From an uncultured Prevotella sp. (lineage in GTDB: Bacteria > Bacteroidota > Bacteroidia > Bacteroidales > Bacteroidaceae), in contig USSA01000010.1 of the NCBI GenBank assembly GCA_900557255.1, forward strand, positions 1 through 34,969: a DNA stretch of 34,969 bases, read 5' to 3'. The notes under the pieces were generated by a model. It made no database searches, was not told the origin of the DNA, and saw only the letters and a program-made list of their open reading frames with translations. Within the stretch, counting starts at the first letter, position 1. Each line of letters starts with the position of its first letter. Below are positions 1 to 9,023 of the stretch, piece after piece. Made by a program: the position numbers and the translations under genes.

Positions 1-59
1 AAAGAACGAATGTATGTTAAACTTTTAAACGAAACCACTTTTTAAAGTGGACTCAATTA
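1..59. other. Leader downstream of ompH with short hairpin
   Basis: This short stretch lies 3' of the ompH gene on the minus strand and runs to the window edge. A small dyad, CCACTT-TTTA-AAGTGG, sits at 35-50. On the minus strand it is followed by TTTCGTTT, so it could be a weak terminator or attenuator, but the stem is only 6-7 bp. In many Bacteroidota a second ompH/skp gene follows the first, so this may be the spacer between them. The next gene is outside the window, so nothing further can be said. Confidence 0.3.
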
Positions 60-581
60 TTATTTGGAATAACCTAATTTTTGGAGCACTTCGTTGCTAA
101 TATCTATCTTAGGAGAGCCAAAGATGATGCCGCTGTTGCTAGCTCTATCGAGAACAAGCGAATATCCGCGCAGGTCTGAAATCTCTTTTACGGCTGTATA
201 AATCTCTTCCTGAATAGGTCCCATCAATGCCTCACGCATCTTATAGAGGTCGCCTTCTGCACCAAAATATTTTTTCTTCAAATCGCTAGCCTCCTTCTCT
301 TTCTGCATGATGGCATCCTGCTTAGCCTTTTTCTGCTCCTGGGAAAGGAACACTACCTCGTTCTGATAGTTCTTATACATGGTGCTTGCCTCTGTGTTAA
401 GAGCTTCTACCTCAGCCTGCCATTTGCGGCTTACCTGATTCAGCTGCTCGTTGGCACGCTCATAAGCGGGTACATTCTTCAAGATGTACTCCATATCTAT
501 CAATGCATATTTCTGTGCATGTGCTGAGATGGCTGCTACAGCCATCATCAACATCAATACTATTTTCTTCATAAAACCCAT
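60..581 (-). CDS. OmpH/Skp family periplasmic chaperone
   Basis: This 173-residue protein is a periplasmic holdase of the Skp/OmpH type, which in the family binds unfolded outer-membrane proteins on their way to the BAM complex. A signal peptide covers about residues 1-22 and ends in SAHA before QKYALIDM. The mature part opens with the usual short beta strand (YALIDMEYIL), followed by a long Lys/Glu/Gln-rich coiled-coil stretch at about 45-115 and a closing segment with the family-like YSLVLDRAS. Length is normal for the family. Two starts are possible: MGF at 581, or the second Met at 572 (MKKIVLML), which gives a more typical signal peptide and which I slightly prefer. The start at 581 is 3 bases after the bamA stop. 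Co-transcription with bamA is expected. Confidence 0.9.
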   Translation of the reverse strand: MGFMKKIVLMLMMAVAAISAHAQKYALIDMEYILKNVPAYERANEQLNQVSRKWQAEVEALNTEASTMYKNYQNEVVFLSQEQKKAKQDAIMQKEKEASDLKKKYFGAEGDLYKMREALMGPIQEEIYTAVKEISDLRGYSLVLDRASNSGIIFGSPKIDISNEVLQKLGYSK

Positions 582-583
582 TT

Positions 584-3220
584 TTAGAATTCCTGACCTA
601 AGATGAAGTGGAACTGGCTTCCACCCTTCTTATATGAACTACCATTCCATACAGTATCGAAACCGTAAGCCCAGTCAATACCCATCAGACCAACCATAGG
701 CAAGAAGATACGTACACCGACACCGGCACTACGTTTCATGCTGAATGGGTTGAACTTCTTGGTTTCATACCAAGCGTTACCAGCCTCTACGAAAGTCAAA
801 CCGTAAATGGTTGTGTTACCTAAGAGGAATGGATAGCGAAGCTCCAATGAAAAGCGATCATATGCATAAGCATAGTAACCGGTTGTAGGACTGTAAGATA
901 CAGAACCATTCTCATAACCGCGGAGTCCGATTGTTTCCTCACCATAATATGATGAGTATCCACTCATACCGTCACCACCCACATAGTAGGTCTCGAACGG
1001 ACTCTTCTTATACTTGTTATAAGAACCGAGCAAACCGAGTTCTACACGGGTCATCAATACGAAGCACTTCTGACCCTCTGTGAGTGCAGTATAAGTCTTT
1101 GCCTTGAACTTCCACTTATGGTATTCAATCCATCTGTACTTCTCCTGCTGCTCAGCAGAATAGGTTGGCGACTTAGAATCGTTGGCAAGATTCTTGTAGT
1201 CCTTGTTGTCGAACGCACTCCATGGTGGAGTAAGGTTGACACTTGCCTCAACCTCAGAACCACGACGTGGGAAGAGTTGGTTGTCGGTTGATGTTCGGTT
1301 CAATGCGATGGTCAAGTTCAAGTTGTTCGCATTACCGTTGGTCATCAACATATAGCTCCAGTTCTTCATCATGTAGCGCTGGTAAGCCAACTGTACAGAC
1401 AAGGTGAAGTAATCATCCGGCCAACGGAGGCGCTTACCCCAACCGAGGCTTACACCCACCATCTGGATATACTTGTCTGGATCGTAATAATTCTCGTAGT
1501 TGTTATAGTAACTAGAACCATAGCCATATAAGTAACTCTGATAGTTGTACATGGCTGCACTATTGTAATAGTTGCTTGACACGTCGGTACTCTTACTGTA
1601 GTATGCACCTACGCTGAACTGGATAGGGCGCTTGCCGCCAAACCAGTTGGTAGAGTAGCTTACGTTATAGCTCTGGTAGTAGGTACCATTGGTCTGTGCA
1701 CCGATACTCAGCACCTCACCATCACCGATTGGCATGATACCACGATGCTCCTTGTTCTTGTTGAAGAGGTTTGCCATAGAGAAGTTGTTGAGCTTCAAGC
1801 CCACACGTCCGATGACACCCGTCTGACCCCAACCGAGCGAGAACTCAATCTGGTCGTTACTCTTCTGCTCCAGGTTCCAGTTTACATCAACCGTACCGTC
1901 TTCAGGATTAGGCTTTACGTCCGGGCTAACCTTCTCAGGATCAAAGTGTCCCATAGAAGCAAGCTCACGAGCCGAACGCATCAGAGCATCCTTAGAGAAA
2001 AGGTCGCCTGGCTTGGTACGAAGTTCACGGCGCACTACATTTTCGTAAAGACGGGTATTACCATTGATACGTACATGGCTCAGATAAGCCTGAGGCCCCT
2101 CTGTTACGCGCATCTCCAAATCGATAGAATCGCCATCAATATTGATTTCAGTCGGTTCGATGCGAGAGAACACATAACCATTATTATAGTAGAGGTTAGA
2201 AACAGCGTCATCATCTTCATTCAGGCGCTTACCCAATATCTTCTGGTTATATACATCGCCCTTCTTCATACCGAGCAATGCTTCGAGATAAGCTGAAGAG
2301 TAAACGGTATTACCTGCCCAGGAGATGTTACGGATATAGTATTTCTTACCTTCATCTACCTTGATGTAGATATTAACGTGCTTCTCATCGAAGTTGCTCA
2401 CGCTATCTTCCAGAATCTGAGCATCACGAAAACCATACTCATTATATTTGTCGATGAGTTTCTGCTTATCTTCCTTCCAACGCTCAGGGGTAAACTTCTT
2501 CGACTTGAAGAAAGAGGCGAACTTACCAGCCTCATGCGTCTTGGCAAAAGCACCCTTCGAGAAGAGTCCACCCTTAATCTTGCGGTCAGAAAGCTGTTCG
2601 TTTCCATCGATTGTTATCTGATGTACCTTGATTTTTTCTTTCTTGTCAACAACAACATCCAGGATTACCTGTCCCTTGTTGGCGACATCATCGCGCTGGT
2701 TAATCTGGATATCAGCATTCTTGAAACCCTTATCATCGAAATACTTCTTGGCGAGAATCTTGGCACGGTCGAGCATATTCGGAGTTACCTGAGTGCCCTT
2801 TACCATACCCAACTTCTGCTCCATATCTTCACGCTCGCTCTTCTTCAAACCAACATAGTTGATATTAGAGATACGTGGACGAACCGCAAGATAGATATGG
2901 AGATAAAGCTTCTCACCTACGATAGAGTCGGCAGCGATAGCCACCTTCGAGAAGAGTCCATGTTTCCAGTAGCGCTTTACGGCATTGGTAATCTCGTCGC
3001 CAGGCACAGTAATCTCATCGCCCACACTGAGGCCGGAGATACCTGTGAGAACATAGTCTTCGTAGCCCTCAACACCCGAAACATTGATACCACCAATCTT
3101 AAGGGTACGAGGTGTACCAGCATACGAGATGTCAGGGTTTACGATTTTATCTTGTGCCTGAATCTGCATGCATGCCATTACGCCGAACAGCAGGATGAAA
3201 ATCTTTTTAAATCTATTCAT
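584..3220 (-). CDS. bamA: BamA, outer-membrane protein assembly factor
   Basis: This 878-residue Omp85-family protein is the core of the BAM machine, which inserts beta-barrel proteins into the outer membrane. A signal peptide ends at about residue 22 (MQIQA before QDK). Five POTRA repeats can be traced at roughly 44-112, 115-194, 197-293, 295-376 and 379-454. POTRA3 carries a Lys/Phe-rich insertion at about 215-243. A 16-strand-type barrel fills 455-878. The conserved loop-6 motif appears as LRGY at 766-769, followed by ENGS, and the chain ends in Phe (LGQEF), the usual barrel-insertion signal. An extracellular loop at 551-584 is very rich in Tyr (13 of 34). It lies between uppS and ompH, the common Bacteroidota order. 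Family identity is secure; the POTRA borders are estimates. Confidence 0.96.
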   Translation of the reverse strand: MNRFKKIFILLFGVMACMQIQAQDKIVNPDISYAGTPRTLKIGGINVSGVEGYEDYVLTGISGLSVGDEITVPGDEITNAVKRYWKHGLFSKVAIAADSIVGEKLYLHIYLAVRPRISNINYVGLKKSEREDMEQKLGMVKGTQVTPNMLDRAKILAKKYFDDKGFKNADIQINQRDDVANKGQVILDVVVDKKEKIKVHQITIDGNEQLSDRKIKGGLFSKGAFAKTHEAGKFASFFKSKKFTPERWKEDKQKLIDKYNEYGFRDAQILEDSVSNFDEKHVNIYIKVDEGKKYYIRNISWAGNTVYSSAYLEALLGMKKGDVYNQKILGKRLNEDDDAVSNLYYNNGYVFSRIEPTEINIDGDSIDLEMRVTEGPQAYLSHVRINGNTRLYENVVRRELRTKPGDLFSKDALMRSARELASMGHFDPEKVSPDVKPNPEDGTVDVNWNLEQKSNDQIEFSLGWGQTGVIGRVGLKLNNFSMANLFNKNKEHRGIMPIGDGEVLSIGAQTNGTYYQSYNVSYSTNWFGGKRPIQFSVGAYYSKSTDVSSNYYNSAAMYNYQSYLYGYGSSYYNNYENYYDPDKYIQMVGVSLGWGKRLRWPDDYFTLSVQLAYQRYMMKNWSYMLMTNGNANNLNLTIALNRTSTDNQLFPRRGSEVEASVNLTPPWSAFDNKDYKNLANDSKSPTYSAEQQEKYRWIEYHKWKFKAKTYTALTEGQKCFVLMTRVELGLLGSYNKYKKSPFETYYVGGDGMSGYSSYYGEETIGLRGYENGSVSYSPTTGYYAYAYDRFSLELRYPFLLGNTTIYGLTFVEAGNAWYETKKFNPFSMKRSAGVGVRIFLPMVGLMGIDWAYGFDTVWNGSSYKKGGSQFHFILGQEF

Positions 3221-3223
3221 TTA

Positions 3224-3244
3224 TACCTTATTATATATAATATG
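3224..3244 (-). promoter_or_regulatory. A/T-rich leader with AAGG before bamA
   Basis: Read on the minus strand, the 21 bases just before the bamA start end in TATATAATAAGGTA, followed by TAAATG. AAGG could act as a short Shine-Dalgarno sequence, which is unusual in Bacteroidota. The same 21 bases recur with one mismatch directly before the GH144-like gene at 12697-12717. The role is unproven. Confidence 0.45.
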
Positions 3245-3271
3245 ATTTTTCTATGCTTGTATGAGGTTTGC

Positions 3272-4024
3272 CTATTTCTCCTCCTCTTCCACCTGTGCCT
3301 CGGTTTTTCCAAATCGACGTTGGCGGTTCTGATAACTTGCTATTGCCTTGTGCAGATCTTCTTCATTGAAGTCTGGCCAGAAGGTATCACAGAAATACAA
3401 CTCTGAATAAGCTATCTGCCAAAGAAGATAGTTGCTGATACGGAGTTCACCTCCTGTACGTATCAGAAGTTCAGGATCTGGCATGAAACTGGTCTCAAGA
3501 TGCTTCTCGAAGTTCTCCTCTGTCAGTTTATCCTCTATCTGCTCATAGGTTGAACCAGACTCCAATGCTTCTTTTACCATTTTCTTAGTAGCATTCAGGA
3601 TTTCCCATCGTGAAGAATAGCTCAATGCCACTACCATAGTCATCGAATCGTTCTTCGCAGTATGGTCCATGGTCTCCTGAAGCTTGTCCTGCACCTGTTG
3701 TGGCAGGCGTTTCAAATCGCCTATCACACGGAAGCGGACATTATTCTTCATGAAGATTTCATCTTCGAGCGAAGTCAGTACCAGTCCCATCAAGGCAGCA
3801 ACCTCATCGGCCGGACGGTTCCAATTCTCTGTAGAGAAAGTATAGAGGGTGAGATATTTTACCCCCAACCTGGTACACTCCGATGTAATTCGGCGCACGG
3901 TATCTACTCCAGCCTGATGGCCGTAGCTACGCTCCTTGCCCCGTTCTGTTGCCCAGCGACCATTGCCATCCATAATGATAGCGATGTGCTCAGGAATCCT
4001 GTTCATATCTAAGTTGTCCATCAT
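3272..4024 (-). CDS. uppS: Isoprenyl transferase (undecaprenyl diphosphate synthase)
   Basis: This 250-residue cis-prenyltransferase condenses isopentenyl diphosphate units into the C55 lipid carrier used for peptidoglycan and surface-glycan synthesis; it is cytoplasmic to membrane-associated. Family motifs are all present: MDGNGRW at 18-24 with the catalytic Asp, His36 and Gly39, [10 protein letters not shown] at 59-68, [10 protein letters not shown] at 189-198 (the diphosphate-binding Arg region), and FWPDF at 215-219. Length matches the family. The start ATG at 4024 overlaps the stop of the upstream DUF6089 gene (ATGA), so translation is probably coupled; a second Met codon follows immediately. 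bamA lies 51 bases downstream, so envelope lipid-carrier supply and outer-membrane assembly share an operon here, as in many Bacteroidota. Confidence 0.96.
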   Translation of the reverse strand: MMDNLDMNRIPEHIAIIMDGNGRWATERGKERSYGHQAGVDTVRRITSECTRLGVKYLTLYTFSTENWNRPADEVAALMGLVLTSLEDEIFMKNNVRFRVIGDLKRLPQQVQDKLQETMDHTAKNDSMTMVVALSYSSRWEILNATKKMVKEALESGSTYEQIEDKLTEENFEKHLETSFMPDPELLIRTGGELRISNYLLWQIAYSELYFCDTFWPDFNEEDLHKAIASYQNRQRRFGKTEAQVEEEEK

Positions 4025-4761
4025 TCTTCTTTATTACAAGTTTTACATTTTGCACTGAAACTATAGGTCACCGAAACGGCTATGGTAGAATAGCAGTCGG
4101 TATTCTTGAAAATGCCACTGCTCTTTACCCAGTAAGGGTCTTTCACACCATCCAGTTCATCGCTGAGCGAGAAATGGAAAGTCCAGGCCAGTCCCAAGTT
4201 CAACCTTTCGTTCACTTTATATTTTGCGCCGATGCCTAAAGGCACGTTGGCTGTAAATACATTTTTTTCGTTACCTTTTACATAGGTTGCTCCCAGGCCA
4301 CCCAGTATATAAGGAACCAGGCGCTGGGCTCCACGATAGTCTCTGCCTGTTCCGTAGGGCCAGAAGTTGTACTCGAACACTAGATTCATATCCACCAACG
4401 TATGATTAAAGGAATAGGGATTCTCAGCATAATCAGGATAGAAAGTATCCACATTTGCCGAAGAACCTTTTATTTTTCCAAAGCCCACGCTCAGTTTCAA
4501 GTCCTTGTAGGGGTCGAAATTGTATCTTCCCACCAGGAAACCGGCAGGTTGCATGTCGCTAAGCACATTTCCGTTAAAGTCGCCTTCATAGGTCATTACC
4601 CCCACACCGGCACCTATCTCCATGCGATATTGCGGATCGTCCTGTGCACGAACCGCCATACAGCCCAGAGTTAAGAAGGCAAGCAGGATGATTAATCTTC
4701 CTTGCTCCAGCCATCTATATTGAAACGTCCTCTCCATACGTATCCGTTTCTGATAATCCAA
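4021..4761 (-). CDS. DUF6089-type outer-membrane beta-barrel protein
   Basis: This protein has up to 246 residues and resembles the DUF6089 group of small Bacteroidota outer-membrane barrels. It has alternating amphipathic strands rich in Gly/Tyr/Phe (for example [16 protein letters not shown] and [15 protein letters not shown]) and a short Cys-containing tail, [10 protein letters not shown] hydrophobic segment ([17 protein letters not shown]) before QDDP serves as signal peptide. The N-terminus is unsettled: ATG at 4761 gives an N-region of about 20 residues, and a second Met at 4737 gives a shorter, more likely one. Either way the gene overlaps the upstream DUF6242 gene by 46-70 bases in another frame. 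It overlaps uppS by 4 bases downstream. The molecular function is unknown; its place next to uppS, bamA and ompH suggests an envelope role. Confidence 0.75.
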   Translation of the reverse strand: MDYQKRIRMERTFQYRWLEQGRLIILLAFLTLGCMAVRAQDDPQYRMEIGAGVGVMTYEGDFNGNVLSDMQPAGFLVGRYNFDPYKDLKLSVGFGKIKGSSANVDTFYPDYAENPYSFNHTLVDMNLVFEYNFWPYGTGRDYRGAQRLVPYILGGLGATYVKGNEKNVFTANVPLGIGAKYKVNERLNLGLAWTFHFSLSDELDGVKDPYWVKSSGIFKNTDCYSTIAVSVTYSFSAKCKTCNKEE

Positions 4762-6062
4762 TAGTAATGTTGCTTGTCACGGCAGAAAGCGAAACGACCT
4801 TCAGTACCTTCAGTAGCAAACTTAGCAGGCAGAACAACCATCTTATCCTGCTTCCAAGTCAATCCGGCATTCTGGCTCTTATACCATTTGCCGTTACTGC
4901 CTAAAGCCACGAAGCCTGTATCGGCAGCACAGGTAATTACCTGATCCAGCCAAGGCATCTTTCCACTTTTATTTTTTTCGATTTCCAGATAGTTCCACTG
5001 TCCGTCTTCATTTGCATCATAGTCAACCGTGCGCAACCATGTGGTGGCAACCGTATCATTCCAAGCCTTGTCGCGAGTACCCATCAGCATCACGTTCTCC
5101 ACATTTTTTGCAGAGAGCACGCCAGCCACATTCATTGAGACATTCTGTGTTGGCAAAGAGTCTGCATCAGTATCAAGTTTCTCTGCCTTCCAGCTGACAC
5201 CCTGATCTTTTGAAACAGAGATACCTGCAGTAGTATAAGCATAGAGATACTGGCTGCTAGCACCAATGAGCTGCTTGATATCTGCGTTTTCAGAAACCTC
5301 TGTCCATTTTTCAGCATCGGCAGAAGCATAAACCTTGCCGCCATCTGCAATATAGAGCTTGCCATCCAGCGCTACTGCACTCTGGTAAGCGTCACTACTT
5401 AAGCTTTCGTTCATCGTAATAGATGACCAGGCGCTGCCATCATTGATGGCTGACTTCAGCACCTTAGTACCCTCGGCAGTCTTGCCGAATACATAGATGT
5501 AATCACCACAAGCTACAGCCTTCAGATCAGAGAACGCAGCCAACTGACTGTTGTTCTGAGCCAGCTCATGCCACTTAAACTCATAAGGCAACTCCTTATG
5601 TACGTTTACGGTAACCTTATACTGGGCATAGGCAGAGTAGTCGCTGCTGTAAACTCTAATCAAGCGAGGCGTTGAGAAGTTGATGGAATCAGAACTTGAA
5701 TAGTATGCTGCGACAGAATCAGTCTTGTTGATATCCATCAGGAGAATAGGGCTGTTATTCTTGCTGCTGATAGTAGCCAATATGGCAGTACTCCTCACCC
5801 CACAAGGCAAGGAATCTACATTATAAATCGAGCGTTGTGCCTGATCTATGTAAAATTTATAGTCAGAGCCCGTCACATTAGCCTTGAGCAAGGTATCTTT
5901 ACCTGCCTTCGTTTTGGTATATCTGTCAAGACTACCCAACGAGAAAGCCGTGATGGCTGTATCATGTGTATATTCTACTGTTGTTTCATCGCTGCTCAAG
6001 CAAGAAGAGAGCGAGAGCGTAGCTGTAATCAGCGCTATGAAAGCAAAAAACTTCCTTTTCAT
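4692..6062 (-). CDS. DUF6242-like lipoprotein with propeller repeats
   Basis: This 456-residue protein begins with a lipoprotein signal peptide (LSLSSC, acylated Cys at 21) followed by a Ser/Asp/Glu-rich stretch (LSSDETTVE). An N-terminal beta domain of about 35-150 precedes a repeat region, from about 160 to the end, that looks like a beta-propeller. Asp-box-like turns are visible in SKDQGVSWKAE and SQNAGLTWKQD, plus W-rich strands. This matches the DUF6242 family in layout. No catalytic residues can be named. It is first in the run leading to uppS and bamA, has its own TAnnTTTG box upstream, and its 3' end overlaps the next gene by 46-70 bases. The function is unknown; outer-membrane attachment is inferred. 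Confidence 0.75.
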   Translation of the reverse strand: MKRKFFAFIALITATLSLSSCLSSDETTVEYTHDTAITAFSLGSLDRYTKTKAGKDTLLKANVTGSDYKFYIDQAQRSIYNVDSLPCGVRSTAILATISSKNNSPILLMDINKTDSVAAYYSSSDSINFSTPRLIRVYSSDYSAYAQYKVTVNVHKELPYEFKWHELAQNNSQLAAFSDLKAVACGDYIYVFGKTAEGTKVLKSAINDGSAWSSITMNESLSSDAYQSAVALDGKLYIADGGKVYASADAEKWTEVSENADIKQLIGASSQYLYAYTTAGISVSKDQGVSWKAEKLDTDADSLPTQNVSMNVAGVLSAKNVENVMLMGTRDKAWNDTVATTWLRTVDYDANEDGQWNYLEIEKNKSGKMPWLDQVITCAADTGFVALGSNGKWYKSQNAGLTWKQDKMVVLPAKFATEGTEGRFAFCRDKQHYYWIIRNGYVWRGRFNIDGWSKED

Positions 6063-6086
6063 TCTATCCTATTTTATTTTTAGCTG

Positions 6087-6094
6087 CAAATTTA
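6087..6094 (-). promoter_or_regulatory. Promoter -7 box before the DUF6242 gene
   Basis: On the minus strand TAAATTTG fits the Bacteroidota -7 consensus TAnnTTTG, 25 bases before the DUF6242 start. No clear TTTG lies 19-20 bases upstream, so only half the promoter is supported. It would drive the DUF6242-DUF6089-uppS-bamA-ompH run. Confidence 0.5.
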
Positions 6095-6190
6095 CTGAGA
6101 ATTCTTTAAAAACTCGCCCTTTTCTCCTTATTATTATGCAAATTATTCATTTTAGGCGCATTTTTTAAGTTTTTTAGTGATTTCGAGGCG

Positions 6191-6234
6191 TAAAAACGAA
6201 GAAATCCCGCTTCTTTTGCAAGAAACGGGATTTC
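6191..6234 (-). terminator. Intrinsic terminator of pckA
   Basis: A strong dyad follows the pckA stop on the minus strand. The outer stem GAAATCCCG/CGGGATTTC (6201-6209 with 6226-6234) and inner stem TTCTT/AAGAA are separated by one mismatch, with loop TTGC. The 3' side continues as TTCGTTTTTA, a U-rich tail. The hairpin starts 28 bases after the stop codon. Confidence 0.85.
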
Positions 6235-6262
6235 ATATTTAGTATAAATTCGAAGTGTCGAA

Positions 6263-7876
6263 TTAGAGCTGTGGACCAGCAGCAACGAGAGCCTTACCAG
6301 CCTCGTTTGTCTCATACTTCTTGAAGTTCTTGATGAAGCGAGCAGCCAAATCCTTCGCCTTCTCCTCCCACTGAGAAGCATCAGCGTATGTATCACGAGG
6401 ATCGAGGATCTTAGGATCTACGCCTTCCAACTGTGTAGGAACTACGAAGTTGAAGAATGGGATAGTCTTTGTAGGAGCTGCGTCGATTGAGTGGTCGAGG
6501 ATAGCGTCGATGATACCACGTGTGTCGCGGATAGAGATACGCTTGCCTGAACCGTTCCAACCTGTGTTAACCAAGTATGCCTTAGCACCAGACTTCTGCA
6601 TCTTCTTTACCAACTCCTCAGCGTACTTAGTTGGGTGCAACTCCAAGAATGCCTGACCGAAGCAAGCAGAGAATGTTGGAGTAGGCTCGGTGATACCGCG
6701 CTCTGTACCAGCCAACTTAGCTGTGAAACCAGAGAGGAAGTAATACTTAGTCTGCTCAGCGTTCAAGATAGATACTGGTGGCAATACACCGAATGCATCT
6801 GCTGAGAGGAAGATAACCTGCTTAGCAGCTGGACCCTGAGAGAATGGACGCTGGATGTTCTTGATGTGGTAGATAGGATAAGATACACGAGTATTCTCGG
6901 TAACAGTCTTATCTGCGAAGTCAATCTTACCATCCTTAGCTACAGTTACGTTCTCGAGGAGAGCGTCACGTGTGATAGCACCGTAGATGTCTGGCTCAGA
7001 CTCCTTGTCGAGGTTGATAACCTTAGCGTAGCAACCACCTTCGAAGTTGAACACGCCCTCGTCGTCCCATCCGTGCTCATCGTCACCGATCAACTTACGC
7101 TTAGGGTCTGTTGACAATGTAGTCTTACCAGTACCAGAAAGACCGAAGAAGATAGCAGTGTTCTCACCGTTCATATCTGTGTTGGCAGAGCAGTGCATAG
7201 AAGCCATACCCTTCAATGGCAAGAAGTAGTTCATCATAGAGAACATACCCTTCTTCATCTCACCACCATACCATGTGTTGATGATAACCTGCTCCTTAGA
7301 AGTTACGTTGAATACAACGGCTGTCTCTGAGTGGAGACCTAACTCCTTCCAGTTCTCAACCTTTGCCTTAGAAGCATTGTAAACGATGAAGTCTGGCTCC
7401 TGATCGAACTCAGCCTCGTTCTGAGGACGGATGAACATATTTGTTACGAAGTGTGCCTGCCATGCTACCTCAACGATGAAACGTACCTTCATACGTGTAT
7501 CCTTGTGTGTACCGCAGAAACCATCTACTACGAACAACTTCTTATTAGAAAGCTCCTTCTTAGCGATCTCCTTAACGGCGTTCCATGCCTCTGGAGTTGC
7601 CTTGTGGTTATCGTTGTGATACTCCTCAGAATCCCACCATACAGTGTCGTGAGATGTAGCATCGTCAACGATGAACTTGTCTTTAGGAGAACGACCAGTG
7701 TAAATACCAGTCATTACGTTAACTGCACCGAGCTCAGTCTCCTGACCAACCTCAAAACCCTTGAGACCTTCCTTAGTCTCCTCATTGAACAATACCTCAT
7801 AAGAAGGATTGTAGAGAACCTCAGTTGTACCTGTGATTCCGTACTTTGCTAAAACTGACTTATCAAACTTTGCCAT
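6263..7876 (-). CDS. pckA: Phosphoenolpyruvate carboxykinase (ATP)
   Basis: This 537-residue cytosolic enzyme interconverts oxaloacetate plus ATP with phosphoenolpyruvate, CO2 and ADP. In succinate- and propionate-forming Bacteroidota it mostly runs towards oxaloacetate, fixing CO2. Signature elements are present: GRSPKDKF at 61-68, the substrate and metal region [10 protein letters not shown] at 201-210, P-loop [11 protein letters not shown] at 245-255, and the metal-binding [11 protein letters not shown] at 264-274. Length is normal. The gene stands alone, with a full promoter 90-120 bases upstream and a strong terminator downstream, so it is a monocistronic housekeeping gene. The neighbouring PUL ends 304 bases upstream. 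No irregularity was seen. Confidence 0.98.
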   Translation of the reverse strand: MAKFDKSVLAKYGITGTTEVLYNPSYEVLFNEETKEGLKGFEVGQETELGAVNVMTGIYTGRSPKDKFIVDDATSHDTVWWDSEEYHNDNHKATPEAWNAVKEIAKKELSNKKLFVVDGFCGTHKDTRMKVRFIVEVAWQAHFVTNMFIRPQNEAEFDQEPDFIVYNASKAKVENWKELGLHSETAVVFNVTSKEQVIINTWYGGEMKKGMFSMMNYFLPLKGMASMHCSANTDMNGENTAIFFGLSGTGKTTLSTDPKRKLIGDDEHGWDDEGVFNFEGGCYAKVINLDKESEPDIYGAITRDALLENVTVAKDGKIDFADKTVTENTRVSYPIYHIKNIQRPFSQGPAAKQVIFLSADAFGVLPPVSILNAEQTKYYFLSGFTAKLAGTERGITEPTPTFSACFGQAFLELHPTKYAEELVKKMQKSGAKAYLVNTGWNGSGKRISIRDTRGIIDAILDHSIDAAPTKTIPFFNFVVPTQLEGVDPKILDPRDTYADASQWEEKAKDLAARFIKNFKKYETNEAGKALVAAGPQL

Positions 7877-7969
7877 TTTATTTTAAATGTATTTAAGTTG
7901 TGAATAATTTCTCTTTACCTTTTTTTACCTTGGTTGACAGAAGAAATCATCATTCTCCCAAAACCGCCG

Positions 7970-8000
7970 CAAAGTTACGAAAAATATGTTTTATAGCAAA
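7970..8000 (-). promoter_or_regulatory. Promoter of pckA
   Basis: On the minus strand TTTG (7997-8000) is followed after exactly 19 bases by TAACTTTG (7970-7977), matching the Bacteroidota -33/-7 consensus. Transcription would begin near 7963, giving a leader of about 85-90 bases. The gap 7877-8180 holds this promoter and the terminator of the PUL1 operon, and nothing else I can recognise. Confidence 0.8.
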
Positions 8001-8097
8001 GATTCTTTGGTATTATTCTTTCTTTTTAAAAGCTTTTTAGGTTAAAGAACTTAAAAAAAAGCCGATTCGACCGACATTTGCCACGTTGACTTTGCAA

Positions 8098-8132
8098 AAA
8101 ATCTCTGCTTAAAGAAAAACAAGCAGAGATTT
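8098..8132 (-). terminator. Intrinsic terminator of the PUL1 enzyme operon
   Basis: A perfect 12-bp stem AAATCTCTGCTT/AAGCAGAGATTT (8099-8110 with 8121-8132) closes a 10-base A-rich loop. On the minus strand it runs straight into a T-tract before GCAAAG. It lies about 50 bases after the stop of the DUF4886 gene, the last gene of PUL1. Confidence 0.87.
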
Positions 8133-8180
8133 ACACCTATTTATATATAAGAGGATATTTGGGAAGAGATAAGAGTTGCT

Positions 8181-9023
8181 TTATATCTTTGTAATCACAA
8201 AAGGATGTTTAACAGCAGCTCTAGCAGACTTCTGTGCTACAGTACGTTCGGCTTCTGTCATTCCCATAGGCAAATATTTATTTCCCACAACCGACTTTTT
8301 AAAAATAGCCTGATACCAAGTGCATGCAGCAGTATATCTACCATAAGTCAAATTGAGGTGATACCCATCTCTATTCATTCTGTCGCCAATATAAGATGTA
8401 CGCGCATTCTGAATGGCCGTACCTGCAGGAACAAGAATATCAGGATGGCAATCATGAATAACTTTGCGGGTAGCATCTAAGATGCAATTATACATTATCA
8501 GTTGATTATTACCATACTTTACAAAGCCATCATGCTTAGAATCATTAGAATACGCCCATGTCTGATGAAACACAATCTTTGTTTTTGGTGAAGTATGCGT
8601 CTTGACATAGGCAACCAACTCTTTCAAATATGGCTGATAAGTATCGTAAACACCAGAGAAATGACTAGCTTGCTGTACACTTACATAATCCCATTCCTCA
8701 TCTGCCAACGCCTTTGACACCTGCTCTTTATCTATTTGCTGCATTTTACCATCTACCCCTATTTTGCGATAGCGATAAGATTTTAAATCCTCATTGACAC
8801 ACTTCATATGATGTTCCAGAGAGCATCCCGGAATATAGAGATTAGCAATAATGGTTTTCACCCCATCAGCATCAGCTAATTCGTGCAAATTCTGCTCAAT
8901 AGCATCCTCCGAAAAGCTATTTCCGATAGCTAATATTTTAACGACCTTAGCAGCATTTGCCCCCATGAGGACAAATGCCGTAACTATAAACAATAAGAAG
9001 ATTCTCTTATTCATAACTAACAT
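8181..9023 (-). CDS. DUF4886 SGNH-type hydrolase (putative carbohydrate esterase)
   Basis: This secreted protein of 277-280 residues belongs to the DUF4886 branch of SGNH hydrolases. A signal peptide ends at about residue 24-25 (MGANAA). The nucleophile block reads GNSFS at 34-38 (Ser36), and the C-terminal catalytic block reads RDGYHLN with Asp219 and His222. VSVQQASHF near 115-122 is the middle conserved block. SGNH members in PULs usually remove acyl groups from glycans; the real substrate is unknown. The first ATG overlaps the GH3 stop (TAATG) and a second Met at 9014 (MNKRIFLL) is an equal or better start. As last gene of the PUL1 operon it probably clears ester decorations, perhaps succinyl or acetyl if the substrate is a periplasmic glucan, which is inference. 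Confidence 0.82.
   Translation of the reverse strand: MLVMNKRIFLLFIVTAFVLMGANAAKVVKILAIGNSFSEDAIEQNLHELADADGVKTIIANLYIPGCSLEHHMKCVNEDLKSYRYRKIGVDGKMQQIDKEQVSKALADEEWDYVSVQQASHFSGVYDTYQPYLKELVAYVKTHTSPKTKIVFHQTWAYSNDSKHDGFVKYGNNQLIMYNCILDATRKVIHDCHPDILVPAGTAIQNARTSYIGDRMNRDGYHLNLTYGRYTAACTWYQAIFKKSVVGNKYLPMGMTEAERTVAQKSARAAVKHPFVITKI

Noticed and set aside
2378..3406. A 342-codon open frame on the plus strand across bamA and uppS
   Set aside because: It is antisense to two unmistakable conserved genes, has no domain I recognise and arises from codon bias of the opposite strand.
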